A DNA stretch of 64,000 nt from Halichondria panicea (GCF_963675165.1 NC_087390.1:3176001-3240000); one strand, 5' to 3'. Shown: positions 44,335 through 55,508, numbered from the stretch's first letter. Notes: generated by a model not told the origin, from the letters alone. Translations and numbers: made by a program.

Positions 44335-44526
44335 ATGTCAACTCCTACAGATACTCAAGAGTCTCCTGGGTCCAAGCGCTGGCCATTCTCAACGTCCCTT
44401 ACTGGAGTTGCAAGCTCTTTTAGATCACGCCCATGCATGGACCCATGGAGGCTTAGCCATCTTGTTAGAGAGCAGCTTCCGTATTTCTGTTGCTGTTCTG
44501 ACATGTTCGAAGCACCACTGAAATGA
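44335..44526 (+). other. 63-codon ORF in right segmental duplicate
   Basis: MSTPTDTQESPGSKRWPFST..., the longer form of the frame at 38493. An overlapping frame from 44142 (93 codons, MAAGAQSTVIEALGG) runs through the same DNA. I recognise no family and cannot say which, if any, is translated. Confidence 0.25.
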
Positions 44527-44580
44527 CTCTATTATTATGGGTTGTAGTATAATTATTTCAATGGTGTACTCGGACTGATT

Positions 44581-45110
44581 AAGGTCACTTCTGAATGGCC
44601 ATCTTTTCGATACAAATACGATGCTTTGATTGGAATCACAGTGCTATAAAAGCTGAGTGCAGTACCAGTAGATTCAAAGATTTCCTTAAACGTCTCATCA
44701 ATGCCATTGGCTCCATCAAAAACGGGGACAACCTGATCACGATATATCGCTTGTAGCTATCAACTATCTCTCCAAAGGTCTGGGTCAGGTAGGAGGTAAG
44801 AGCTCATTTCAAAGGCTGCATTTTTATCATCTTTGGAGGAGTGGTGTAGTAGAGAGTGTGCCACAAATTCTTGAAGATGGGGAGTTAGTTTGTTAGTTTC
44901 TTTGGATGTTAAGGAAGCCAGAAGCTCCTTAAACACAATTTCTACAGATTCTTTCAGTAGACCTTTGATAAATATTCCCACCTTTCCATCAAATGATTAA
45001 AATGAGGCCAAAGAATTTTTGAAACTTCTTCTCTGGAAAATATCTTTGGTCCATCATTAAAGAAGAGGGTTAGCTGTTCTTTAGAGGCATCGAATCTTTT
45101 TGTTGCCATA
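44581..45110 (-). pseudogene. Degraded copy of the 305-aa hypothetical gene
   Basis: Matches 39180-39767; the part corresponding to 38750-39180 is deleted, and there are several indels (near 44745, 44975 and 45095, the last removing about 16 codons after MATK). Not expected to be functional. Confidence 0.88.
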
Positions 45111-46092
45111 ATTATACTAATACAGATTGCCTCATCACGACAATAATAATAACGTCCAACTTGGGTACTTTTTCTATACAACTATGCACCTAGAACACAG
45201 CAATGTATAGCTAGTCAGGTTTTTTATATAATTATATAACCATGCAGCTACAGGCAAAAGCAAATGAATTCATAGTTTCCACGATGGCATGCATATGCAG
45301 TCATGATAATTATGGTATTGCACAAGCTTCAACAAGCGTAGCGATATTCATGCACACATGCACACATGGTAATGACATAGCAGCTACAAGACCAAACAAT
45401 GTCAGCCACAATTAGCCCTAACAGCAGATCTTCAACGATCAATAGAGGCCACGGTGGTTTTCATTACTCCTGATTTACCTTGGCTCCATTGCAGTACCTC
45501 AGTTCGAACTGTGTGTGGGACACTATAGTCTGAAGTTTTTGTCCACTGCAGTGATCTGCATGTGTGTATACAGTTCGAAGGGTCGGGAGAGGGCGGGTGT
45601 CCCTGACAACAGGACTCCGAGCACTCTGCACTCTGGGTGTGGGAGGGGGGGAGGTAAATATCATACTTGGGTTATGAGTACAGTTGTATGTATACATGCA
45701 TTAACTAGACTAGCAAAATATCATATAATTATGTGTGTTCATGTAGTATATGTGTGCATGTGCATGTGTGTGTGTGTGTACATGCCATCCCATCAAGCCT
45801 TAGAATGGCTGAAACTTTTTCGGGAGAAAGGTTTTTAACGTCACAATATTCAGTAGAGATAATGAATTTACTCTGAGCCATCAAATCTACATACTTGGAA
45901 TCCTTCTAATTAATCATAGCTTCTTGGCAACCCAGCATAATCAACACACCATACACTGTCTACATTCACTGGAATGGCTGGTTTGGAGCGAGCAGTTCGA
46001 TAGTTATTGAGAAAGTGAGACTGATCCTACACAACAAAATACACTATGATTATACCAGAGTAAAAAATGTTCCTGTTGGCCATTTAGTTATT
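45111..46092. repeat. Right copy of segmental duplication, non-coding part
   Basis: Matches 39768-40730 with a few indels; includes the region with a TG tract near 45765-45780. No gene. Confidence 0.85.
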
Positions 46093-47065
46093 GTACTATG
46101 GTTGCACCAAAGATCAAAGGCTTCAGTTGTAGTTTATACTACTTATACAACCTGTCTGACCACAGCCATGGTATATGGCTGTTATACCCTAGTGTATAAC
46201 AGCCATATACCATGGCTTGTGGTCAAACTACATGTACAGCTAGAACTGAATACAGTATCCCACCTTTGCAACAAAATTGGGTTTTTTGACACACTGTTTC
46301 AATTAAAACAATGACACACTAGATCTACTCAATTCAATCAATATTAGAGCTAGAGAGAATTCAATACAAAAAAGGGTCTACTAATGTTTTAGTCAACATA
46401 AAAAGAGCCAAGTTCGAGCGATGAATAGTTCCAAAAAGGAGGCAAATTTGGAAGAACTCCGTGAACCGAACGATACTGGTTTGTTTGTGTTGCTTTTTTT
46501 CAACTTTCAACATTGGTTGTCACAACCTGCTTATTGCATTGCTGCATGGGACCAGGAGCAGTAAGAAGGGTCCAGACTGCCAAGTGTTTCTCAGACTAAA
46601 GAGACTGCACTGCACTGGGCCAGTACAGTAGGCTTGTGGAATGATATTTTCGGGTACATTTGCACTCTTTGTAGACAAGTAGCACCAGTGTACTTTCTTG
46701 AAGTGCCTTCTATAAAGATGCAGAAACACAGCCTTCACAATTGCTTGCTTGAATCATAGACGCTTGCTTGAATCAGCCATCGCGCTTTTTAAAAAGATAG
46801 CAAATTCATTGCATAGCTATAGCAACAGTGACGTCAAACAGTAGTTATAAGCATATTCATTGAAGAAGCATGACAGGAAGTAGCTAAACATAGTAGTACA
46901 GTTCTAAACATAGTACAAGCCAGTTAAACTATGGCCTCTCGTGGTATATTTGCTTTACACGCTCGAGTAATCAGATAAACCAACTCGGCTGCGCCTCGTG
47001 GTTTATCAGATTACTCTCGCGTGTAAATCAAATATACCACTCGAGGCCATTGTTTAACTATAACG
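46093..47065. mobile_element. Palindrome-ended element, copy 2 (about 970 bp)
   Basis: Absent at the matching point of the left duplicate (GTTAGTATAGAAGTGG around 40720), so it was inserted after the duplication. It has hairpins at both ends (about 46160-46225 and 46926-47062) and is nearly identical to 11292-13205 in opposite orientation. It contains no ATG-initiated frame that looks like a transposase. Confidence 0.9.
46926..47062. repeat. Long hairpin with CTCGGCTGCGCCTCG centre
   Basis: GTTAAACTATGGCCTC pairs with GAGGCCATTGTTTAAC; arms of about 60 bp. Sister of 11292-11427. Confidence 0.9.
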
Positions 47066-47961
47066 TATAGAAGTGGCCATTGCAATATATACACACATGC
47101 ACTATTAAAAATGGAAACTCAAACTTTGAGTGGGTAAGTAATCTACCCCCCCCAGGTATTTAAGAATTAATTATAGCGGAGTATGCATCATTGGCTTTTA
47201 TGTAACATCATTTATAGTAACACAGATACACTAGATACCGCAATAATGGCTGAGAATCTGTGCTCTTGTGTGCATGCAGTACTGAAACAGGTACAAGCCG
47301 TCTATAGCTAACAGTGTTTCTGTACATTTATATTCCCTCTCGTGCAGGGAGTCACCAGCAGTCAGGCTCAACAGAAGTGTGGAATGAATTACCACTGGAG
47401 CTGCAGGAAAGTATATACATCGATTTTGTCATTTAAGAGAAATGTACTCTGTCACTTGCATTAGTATATTAAATATTAGTCTTTATTTTTAATTTGTACT
47501 CGCTATTGTAAGTAATATATACAGGGCACACATTAGGTTAGCGTAATATGCTACTAGTGTATCCATGCATTTTGCAGAATTATTATAAAAAAAAAAAGTA
47601 TATTAAATTTATAATGCATGCATGTGCTGGTATACTAAAACGCCATGGCTATAACACAAAAATGATGTTTGTGCAAGCATGCAGTGTTTGTGTTTCTTTA
47701 TTGAGAACATTTTCACTATAATTATATCAAAGTGACAAATGTTGTTCTTACGTAATTATTATAGTACAGAGCAGATTCAGCATTTTCGTTAAGTTGTTTA
47801 CAAAGTCTATTTTCACTTTATTAATACACATATACGCTTGTGCTAATGCATGGGTATACATACCTTATACCAGACAGTCTCTTACAAAGACTCATAATTA
47901 TAACAGTTACTATTAGTTATATACCACTATAGGTCTACAGCTATACATAATTATTGTCGAA
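47066..47961. other. Upstream flank of intact SLC15-like gene, duplicated
   Basis: Matches 40720-41330 except for an extra 230 bp (about 47390-47610, after CAACAGA) that is missing at 40975. No gene in it. Confidence 0.7.
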
Positions 47962-49482
47962 ATGAGCTGTAAATATAGAGTGAGAAAGTTCTACTCAAAG
48001 GGAGCCTACCTTGTGCTAGCTTGGACACTGCTTGTGAGTGTTGCAGCTACCGCTGTATATGGCATAATCGAGACACTTTTTACAGACTACCCTAAATGGC
48101 TAGTCACAACAACACTGGCATTTTTCGTCCCAATAATACTATGTCTTGGATTTTTAGCCAATTACAAGCTTCAAGATTACACGATAGTGAGGATAGGAAT
48201 TATCACCATGTTTCTTGTAACAATGGTTTCCAGCATATACGTCCTAATCCTAGGTCGTGGATTAGGATATGGTTTTGGAAAGTACAGGCTCATCAATGAA
48301 GTCGTATACTGTATACTACTTTTTGTGTTTTTGGTGGCAATGACGTGTTTTGTCTGCACACTACATCTTGGTTTGGATCAGATGCCTGATGCTTCATCTT
48401 CTAGTATCGCTAGTTTTATCGCTTGGTTTGTGTTCAGTATAAGTGCTGGTAGCTGGGTTGGAGAGTTAGGACATTATATGATATTGAAGGACAACTGTTT
48501 CGGGTTAGTTGTAGATTCAATAGGTACCCAGATTTATAGTCTGTGTGCTGCTTCATTTGCAAGCCTAATTCTTGTTCTCGACCTCCTTTTCGCTAAACGT
48601 TGGCTGATTATCGAGCCTAACCCACCGAAATCTTTTATAACTATCTACCAAGTTCTCAAGTTTGCTGTCAAGCACAAGGCTCCCCTCAATCGCAGTGCTC
48701 TCACATACTGGGAGGAAGACATACCTTCAAGAATGGACCTGGGAAAGTCGAGATACGGTGGACCATTTACTACAGAACAAGTTGAAGATGTGAAATCAAT
48801 TCTACGATTGTTTGCTATAAGCCTACCCTTGTGGTTAATCTCGTTTGCGCTTGCTTTTAGTCCCACAATTTATAACATTCCATTAAACCCTAATCTCTCC
48901 AACTGCACATCTGACATGCTTTTCTCCTTCACGTACAGTAATTATTGGTGGTCTATGATTGGTACCCTGGTTAATGAATTCTTAATCTACCCACTTTTCA
49001 GAAATAAACTTCCAAGTATTCTAAAGAGAATCGGTATTGCTTCCTTCCTTTCTCTGGTTTTGAGTATTGTATTCGTTATTATGCAATCATTCGAGGTTCT
49101 TCACAGAAATGAGGTAATAACTGTTTTATCTTTTATAATAAAAGGTTTGCTGGCAAATTTTTGTTTTAGTGCAATGCTGGAGTTAGTTTGTGCTCAGGCC
49201 CCATACAACATGCGAAGATTATTTGCTGCTTGTGCGAGTTTTAATGTTACATCCTCTACATTTGCTGGCATTTATGTAAGTGGTGCAATTCCAATGGATA
49301 ATAATAATAAAATGGCACTAATCATGTTTGGAATCAAGGCCGCTATGAGTCTGCTTGGATTCGTCCTGTACTGCCTCCTGGCTTGCTGGTACAAGAGGAG
49401 AGTTAGAGACGAGGACTACGATGCACACAGAGTGGTGGAGGAGGTCTATGATCGATATCTAAATCCAAGTATTACTAACTAA
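47962..49482 (+). CDS. SLC15/POT-like transporter, intact copy (KFYSKGAYLVL subtype)
   Basis: 506 aa, intronless, ATG at 47962. Closest to the minus-strand gene at 14473. Like it, it has lost the GWLADAK signature Asp (GFLANYKLQDYTIVR) and the TM1 glutamates (KYRVRKFYSKG), but keeps GLDQMPDASSSSIAS, YWEEDIPSRMDLGK, YGGPFTTEQVEDVK and CAQAPYNMR. Tail: YKRRVRDEDYDAHRVVEEVYDRYL. It is the only intact member of a set of three tandem copies in this block (the others: 37788 relic, 41331/43640 split). Confidence 0.85.
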   Translation: MSCKYRVRKFYSKGAYLVLAWTLLVSVAATAVYGIIETLFTDYPKWLVTTTLAFFVPIILCLGFLANYKLQDYTIVRIGIITMFLVTMVSSIYVLILGRGLGYGFGKYRLINEVVYCILLFVFLVAMTCFVCTLHLGLDQMPDASSSSIASFIAWFVFSISAGSWVGELGHYMILKDNCFGLVVDSIGTQIYSLCAASFASLILVLDLLFAKRWLIIEPNPPKSFITIYQVLKFAVKHKAPLNRSALTYWEEDIPSRMDLGKSRYGGPFTTEQVEDVKSILRLFAISLPLWLISFALAFSPTIYNIPLNPNLSNCTSDMLFSFTYSNYWWSMIGTLVNEFLIYPLFRNKLPSILKRIGIASFLSLVLSIVFVIMQSFEVLHRNEVITVLSFIIKGLLANFCFSAMLELVCAQAPYNMRRLFAACASFNVTSSTFAGIYVSGAIPMDNNNKMALIMFGIKAAMSLLGFVLYCLLACWYKRRVRDEDYDAHRVVEEVYDRYLNPSITN

Positions 49483-50500
49483 ATTGTATGTAATTTACTT
49501 TTAATGTAATTTACTTAGATTTCATAAAGAGGAGTATCCAACTCCCACGCACATTCCGTTCTACTTCTTGGCCTACTAGCACTTAATTGTAGTTGGATAC
49601 TCCTCGTCATCATCTCACATGCTGTTGTTGCTATCCATTATTCCATAGTCTGCTATATAAACGCGATTATAATCATTGCAATTGTTTTGAACAAAATAAT
49701 GGTACTAATAAAAGATTCCAGTGAGCAGTAAAGTAGTGATTAAAATTAATGGGTAACTGTATGTGGTATGATACAAAACGTTATGACACACTTATAGTAC
49801 CTGGTGTATAGTTCCAATGTATCGCCCATGTTCGATAGCTGGTCCATTTCAGAGCACGAGGATGAAACATTTAACACAGTTGTGTATAAGCTAACCTGGA
49901 TATAGTTTGAACAGTATTATGAAAGGTATATACGTGTATACGTTCGTACTGGTAACATGCAGTGGATTTGAAGCACCACAAATCTTTCAGACCTATATAT
50001 ACACTCTATTCATAAGCACTTTGCAGTTATTAACACACACGGTTTTGCATGCTCAGGATTAGTGAGTGGTAACTAGACCACAAATGGAAGGTCCGCAGTG
50101 GGGGGGGGGAGGGGAGTGGCAAAGGAAAAATTGGCTTGGTCTATTGATTTATGCTATAGATTCAATCTGAGAAATTCTATAGAGAGAAATTTCACCAGAA
50201 TGACACTTACTGTTAATAAATGACGAAGGCATGCAAGGTTATTTTAGACTGTCACTCGGCTATTCATAATAATTATACGTTGGTGGATACAAATATGATG
50301 TCGTAACTAATTTATTAAATGTTTGAAGCACACAAAAAAACCCGAATTGTTCCTCAGATAATCATTCCTCTAAAAAAACGTTTCCCCCTCTCAGCTAAAA
50401 ATCCTGTATGAAACCCTTATTAAACACAAACAGACATAGCATATCATTATTGAACTACCAATACAGGACTATAGCCGTAAACGGCGCTGTTTTAATCTTA
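49483..50500. other. 3' flank and intergenic
   Basis: A hairpin (49530-49604, GAGGAGTATCCAACT and its inverse) is absent from the matching flank at 37940, so it is probably a small foldback insertion. Parts of 49600-49870 match 37940-38170. A G-rich tract lies near 50100. No gene. Confidence 0.6.
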
Positions 50501-50712
50501 ATTCAGATCGGGGAGATACAACGTTTCCTAATTAGAGTGGATGGAAGAGTGTAAGTAAGCACCCTAGCTAGTAACCACGATAACGTTAAGCAGAGGGGTA
50601 AAACACATCTTCAACTTGCTCTGCATGTAGTTAGTGGTCTACCGTATCTCGACTTTCCCATTGCACGACCATTCTTGATATCAAGGTACGTCTTCCTCCT
50701 ATGCAGGCAATG
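50501..50712 (-). pseudogene. SLC15-like relic (central segment)
   Basis: Decayed match to 61483-61680 of the gene at 60914 (GGGGAGATACAACGTTTC, GGATGGAAGAGTGTAAGT, CTTCAACTTGCTCTG, CGTATCTCGACTTTCCCA, GGTACGTCTTCCTCC) with many indels. No coding potential. Confidence 0.85.
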
Positions 50713-50865
50713 AAACTATAATTATAGTGATTGAAAAATGAATGCTAGTACAATCAGTGACATAGTGGAACATCAACCACTTTCCCTAACAATTGATGGA
50801 GAATGTACGAAAACTGAAACCTACTCTCAATCACTGTTAATAGCAACATGACTCGTAACCATTTA

Positions 50866-51058
50866 GAGATACAAGCTCAAAAAGCACCTGACAAGAAGTA
50901 TTGGTAAACTGTTTGCATAGTCTGCATGGCGAAGAATGGTGAGTATGTGCACGTGCTAACAAAAGTTATTGGTACATCTTGCATAAAAGCTCCCTTTAAT
51001 AATTTATTGTCAAAACAAATCTCCTATACCACATCCATGACACAAATGGAAAAATACA
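50866..51058 (-). repeat. Duplicated upstream flank of the 60914 gene
   Basis: CAAGCTCAA..., GAATGGTGAGTATGTGC, CATCTTGCATAAAAG and ACAAATCTCC match 62770-62940 and 59430-59560. A relic of duplications of the whole SLC15 gene region. Confidence 0.75.
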
Positions 51059-51184
51059 AGACGAAAAAAGTATGATTATACCATATACAATAGACTCTTG
51101 TTAATCCAGCCACCTGACCGTTGGGACAGCAGCTTGGCCGGATATTTTTCAATTTGCTGCATGCAAACTCAAAGAGTGGGTAAT

Positions 51185-51620
51185 GATCGACCATGATTGT
51201 TGTTAAAAACGATTGATGCCGAAGTTCAAGTCTAAAATTAATGACTGCCGTCAGCAGAGCCTTGCAGCTCTCTTCTCACTCTTGCAGCGATGCTTGCAGC
51301 TACCAATAGCTAGCGTTCTAGTGCAGAGCTAACTACTAAATAGAGTAGCAACACTCGGTAAACAAGTTTGGCTACGTGCTCTTCTGAAAAGGCTGCAATG
51401 GCATTCTAAGTATAAAGCAAAACTAGGCATAACTCGAGAACGAAGCATTATTTTGCAAATCCACGAAGTAAAATCCAAGAAAACATGACTAGAAGCCTAT
51501 AGAAACTCTTACTTGCACTTCATTGATCCTTGAGCAGCTGTAGCAGTCTACACACACAGACACACAGTCACTCCAAACACACTACCGTATACCTCGCTTG
51601 CGCATGCGCACGCGCACCGA
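51185..51620 (-). repeat. TG-rich dispersed repeat, copy 4 (left arm of large inverted repeat)
   Basis: Full copy in minus orientation: GATCCTTGAGCAGCTG, ACACAC tract, ACTACCGTATACCTCGC, and GCGCATGCGC at the tip. It is mirrored by the copy starting at 51764. Confidence 0.85.
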
Positions 51621-52171
51621 TGCATAATTATGCAAAAATGTTCATTATTAATGGTACTATTAGTAGCTTTATGTTATAACAAGAGTTCATTAGGAACTCT
51701 TGGTTATAATTATAGCTTTGGCATCTCCACCGAGGCATCAGCATCCGCGGTGCTTTCATTATGCCTCGGTGCGCATGCGCAAGCGAGGTATACGGTAGTG
51801 TGTTTGTGTGTGTGTGTGTGTGTAGACTATTTCAGCTGCTCAAGGATCAATGAAGTACAAGTAAGAATTTCTATAGGCTTCTAGTCATGTTTTCTTGGCT
51901 TGCTATTTGTGGATTTGCAAAATCAGAGATAGAGTAATAGAGGGATTGGCAACGGGAGTAACTCACGTGATCATTTCAAATTGATTTCCTCTCAACCATC
52001 CTTGATGCGCATTATTTCCCGGCACAACGCCCGTGAAATGAAGTAATAGTTATTAGTCTCATGAGACTTTAGAAATGCATATAGTACGGCTACATGTGTC
52101 CTGTGCTTTATTAAAGTGAAGTCCAAGCATGGAATAATTCACTGTGGTGCTCTAGAGCTTGAAAACTAGTT

Positions 52172-52520
52172 ATTATTGGTCTGTGCCCCCTTTTAAGCAG
52201 CACTGCCGTAGCCATATGATGTTTTGCCTACAGACCCTTGTGTCTATGTTGACGAACTGGCCTGCATACATTTCCTTGGTTATAATTTCTTTTGTATGTT
52301 TATATAAACCAGCTAAAATGGAGGCTGTAAAAGACGAGAAAGTGTTATATTAGTTTGTGCCCCTTTTAAGTGTAAGCCTATGATGTTTACCTACATATCT
52401 TGTTTTGTTGTGTCTCTGTTGATCAACTAGGCTGCATAAATTCTTGATTTTGATTTCCTTAAGCATGTTTTTTTTTTACTTTTAGCTATAGATGGAGGCT
52501 ACAAAAGATGAAAAAAGTCG
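52172..52520 (+). repeat. Two-copy tandem repeat, unit about 170-190 bp
   Basis: TGTGCCCC(C)TTTTAAG...CCATATGATGTTTT...CTGCATA...ATGGAGGCT(G/A)AAAAGA is found at 52178-52345 and again at 52360-52515, within the insertion that splits the TG-rich repeat. Confidence 0.7.
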
Positions 52521-52561
52521 ATGACGTAGCGCACACGGATAGTCACATTCTTTCCTCCTTT

Positions 52562-52952
52562 AGAGGGTTTTGCAGAATCTTTGAAATAGAGGGTGTAGAG
52601 CGTTCCTTATATGGATATCTAATCTTCACACATTGTGGTGTCATAAACACACATTGTGGTGAAATGCCAAGTCTGCTTAGGAAGCAAAATTCAAAAACAA
52701 AATGGCTTTTTCTTGTGAAAAAAGCTGTATTTGGGATATAAGATGAAGAATAGTGCATCAGACAGAGCTGCTTGGACTGTCTTATCAAAGTGTTGTTGAG
52801 AATCTTCAAGTTGATCCATCAACTGTTAGTGCATTGTTGACATGCTGACTAAGATCTACAACTTTATGGTTGACCACAGATAACCTTATAAGGAACGCTC
52901 AACGCAAAACGCTTTTTGGGGATATTGCAAAGATTCTGCAAAACCCTGTATC
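52562..52952 (+). mobile_element. MITE-like element with transposase HTH remnant
   Basis: Ends: AGAGGGTTTTGCAGAATCTTTG at 52562 and its near-exact inverse at about 52925-52952 (CAAAGATTCTGCAAAACCC). In between, 52760-52848 translates as LLGLSYQSVVENLQVDPSTVSALL, a helix-turn-helix of the type at the N-terminus of Tc1/IS630-like transposases. A stop codon follows. Either a deletion derivative of an autonomous transposon or a captured fragment. Confidence 0.65.
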
Positions 52953-53330
52953 TCTGGCAAAATAAAGCTTTGTTCTCGAGTTATGCCTACTTGGAATGCC
53001 ATTGCAGCCTTTTCAGAAGAGTCAGTAGCCAAACTTGTTCACCGAGTGTTGCTACTCTATTTAGTAGTTAGCTCTGCACTAGAACGCTAGCTATTGGTAG
53101 CTGCAAGAGTGAGAAGAGAGCTGCAAGGCTCTGCTGACTTGCAGCCAGATTAATTTTAGACTTGAACGTTTGGCATGGTCGATCATTACCCACTATTTGA
53201 GTTTCCGCGATTGCATGAATGAGTCATGCAGCAAAATTATCATCATGATGATTGTGTGTAGAAAAGCTAGCTATTATGTTATGTAGCTTTGGCACCTCCA
53301 CCGAGGCATCAGCACCCGCGGTGCTTTCAT

Positions 53331-53336
53331 TTTATT
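53331..53336 (-). terminator. Probable polyadenylation signal for the sulfotransferase
   Basis: AATAAA on the minus strand about 30 nt downstream of the stop at 53366. It abuts the sequence CACCGAGGCATCAGC, so it may be a repeat-derived signal. Confidence 0.5.
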
Positions 53337-53365
53337 ATCAGTTCTGCTTTTACAATATAAAGGTA

Positions 53366-54289
53366 TTATTCTCCAAAGTCAAAAACTAGTCCGGTGTCCT
53401 TGAGCTTCTCTTCACAGAGTTGGTCAATCTCAGCAGATTGCTCGGGTTTCAAGTGGTTCCTCCAGTCACCCACCTCCCCCTTCCTCATGAATGTAGTCGA
53501 ACCAGGCTTAACTAAAAAATCTATGGCTGAATAATTGGCAGTTTCATCTTTCTTCATCGAATCAAAACATGTCTCAGCAACAACTTTATCAATCACCTCA
53601 TCGGAAATGCCAGCACCAATGAACGTTGCAATACGAGTGATGGCTGCTCGTGGATCCTTTTTCATATCTTCAAACATGAGGAAGAGAACATTATCCTCGT
53701 TTCTGTGAGGCCACCAGCTCAAAACATGATCAAAGAAATTTCCAAATTCCACATTGCCATAGATGTAGTTTCGGAAAAAGATATCCCAATCCAAGATAGC
53801 ATCCTTCCTAACTGATATCCGAATGTAGTGGAAGAAAAAGGAGACCACAGCATCCTTTGGGTTGCGAGCAACATAGATGTACTTGCAAGGAGTGGTGCTT
53901 GGTTTTCCACAAGGCAGTAAGTCGTAGGGCAAGTGACTCTTGAAGGTACGAGGTTTCGGTAAAGTGGAGAGGTTGACTCTGAACAAGTCAATGTTTTGAT
54001 CGCTGTTTGCTTCGGCCCATGGAACACTTTGCAGTAATTGAACGCCATCTTTTTCTCCTTTTCTCCTGATTAGTTTCACAATGTTTTGTGTCCATGTTGT
54101 TCCAGCCTTGGGGTAGGTAACTATCCACACGTCACTGGGGTCAGGAGGAAGATTAGCTGCCTCGGCAATGCTCTCAGGGGTCACAAAATATGGTACTTTC
54201 AGTCCAGCATGAGTGGAAATGCTCTGCCTTTGAGGTGTAAGCACCTGTTTAAATGCTTCCCAAGCGTCTTCTTTGTTCAATGTGGACAT
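53366..54289 (-). CDS. Cytosolic sulfotransferase (SULT1-like)
   Basis: 307 aa, single exon, ATG at 54289. PAPS-binding YPKAGTTW (59-66), catalytic His119 in FKSHLPYDLLP, 3'-phosphate loop ARNPKDAVVS (141-150), and the C-terminal RKGEVGDWRNHL (269-280) that also contacts PAPS. Length and order match animal SULT1/2 enzymes. The reaction transfers sulfate from PAPS to a hydroxyl or amine of a small molecule; the acceptor cannot be told from sequence. No signal peptide or TM, so cytosolic. All key residues are present; looks functional. Confidence 0.93.
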   Translation of the reverse strand: MSTLNKEDAWEAFKQVLTPQRQSISTHAGLKVPYFVTPESIAEAANLPPDPSDVWIVTYPKAGTTWTQNIVKLIRRKGEKDGVQLLQSVPWAEANSDQNIDLFRVNLSTLPKPRTFKSHLPYDLLPCGKPSTTPCKYIYVARNPKDAVVSFFFHYIRISVRKDAILDWDIFFRNYIYGNVEFGNFFDHVLSWWPHRNEDNVLFLMFEDMKKDPRAAITRIATFIGAGISDEVIDKVVAETCFDSMKKDETANYSAIDFLVKPGSTTFMRKGEVGDWRNHLKPEQSAEIDQLCEEKLKDTGLVFDFGE

Positions 54290-54452
54290 CTTCTGGAGCT
54301 CTATATTGTACTTTCTGCTGAAATTAGAATGTATTCAGGCCACTCCAAGCCATACATTAGCACTTTAGTTAAGAGGGTGTGGGCGGGAAAGTTATGTAAA
54401 CTACAAGACCATGACCACAACTGACAAAGATCAAATGCTTGTTGTGTAAGCC

Positions 54453-54605
54453 AGAGGAGGTACGACAGGCGCGGTGCAGCTCAGGCAATTAGCCTTTGAT
54501 TGAGCAATAATTATCCGCCCACGCCCCTGCCCACGTCGTATGTTTTTGCTGGAGAGTAATCAAGGCTAATTACTTGAGCTACACCGCGCCTGTCGTACCT
54601 CCTCT
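54453..54605. mobile_element. Small MITE (AGAGGAGGTACGACAGG ends), 153 bp
   Basis: Inverted ends AGAGGAGGTACGACAGGCG ... CGCCTGTCGTACCTCCTCT. The inner arms pair again through AATTAGCC/GGCTAATT. Sister copy at 29238-29350. Confidence 0.9.
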
Positions 54606-55508
54606 GTGTGTAAGCATAGTAGTAAGTGTAGAAGCAATTAGGTGTGTAATTAGCTAAAGCAGCAAGGAATTTAATAAGCACTAATTGCGGGGCCTGTGAC
54701 ATCACATCCGGGGTACCCATTAATTTAGCCCCGCCCAACAGCATTTTGTCATTGTGAAATCATCATTTTTCAATCCTCTGTGCTATTCTATGCTACACTT
54801 TCTGTTCATTTGTCATAAAAGTCAATGAAATGTTAAACTATCTGCTATATTGCAAGAATTTTTGGCTAAAAGTGAACGGTTCTTGAGATAGCCACCACTG
54901 GTTTTTCTGTTGAAAGTGCTCCTTTTCGGAAAGGGGATAATAACAGGAAGGTTTCCATATGCTGACTCAGTAAATATTGACACTCTAGTTGCTGACTCAG
55001 CACTCACATGCACATTAAATCATCAGCTAAATAAAAATTATTGAGCTCATGTCAATGATTCTTCCAGAGACTAGCTCTAACTAGACTCATATAATACAAG
55101 TCGGGGCCAGCTGTGCGTTGACTTCGATAAAAGGCCGCTCATGGTATTACAAGAGCACTGATTTGTACTTGTATCTCTGCTTCTGAGCAAAATTGGCAAA
55201 AATAAAATTTGACCCTCCCCCTACAAAATAAAGTTTTATGCTTACAGGCACTAAAAACTAGGCTTGAAGTACTCTGTAAGAGAAGTTTGGAGAAATCCAA
55301 TTAGTGACCTTAATTAGCTAATTGTTTCATACGAGTGTTGCAAACTGCGCATGCACTGCGTGCTAATGCCTCTCGCCATGGTTATGCTTTCGCTCAAAAG
55401 TATTAGAGTGTTAGTAGGGAGAATAAGCTTTTCTCTATAATGAATTTTACATTAAAATTGCATTAGACTTTGAAAATGATTGTGAAGTCTATCTATCTAT
55501 CCGAGTAG
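54606..55508. other. Intergenic, no gene seen
   Basis: No family resemblance on either strand. The stretch near 55345-55410 (TAATGCCTCTCGCCATGG, CTTTCGCTCAAAAGTAT) matches, inverted, 12900-12950. Confidence 0.4.

Larger units (their letters stand above)
51764..53275 (+). repeat. TG-rich dispersed repeat, copy 5, split by insertion
   Basis: 51764-51925 carries the beginning (TATGCCTCGGTGCGC, (TG)n, CAGCTGCTCAAGGATC, TTCTATAGGCTTCTAG) and about 52965-53275 the rest (TTCTCGAGTTATGCC, TTTTCAGAAGAGTC, TTGTTCACCGAGTG). About 1 kb of other sequence separates them. Together with 51185-51620 it forms an inverted repeat over 2 kb. Confidence 0.8.
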
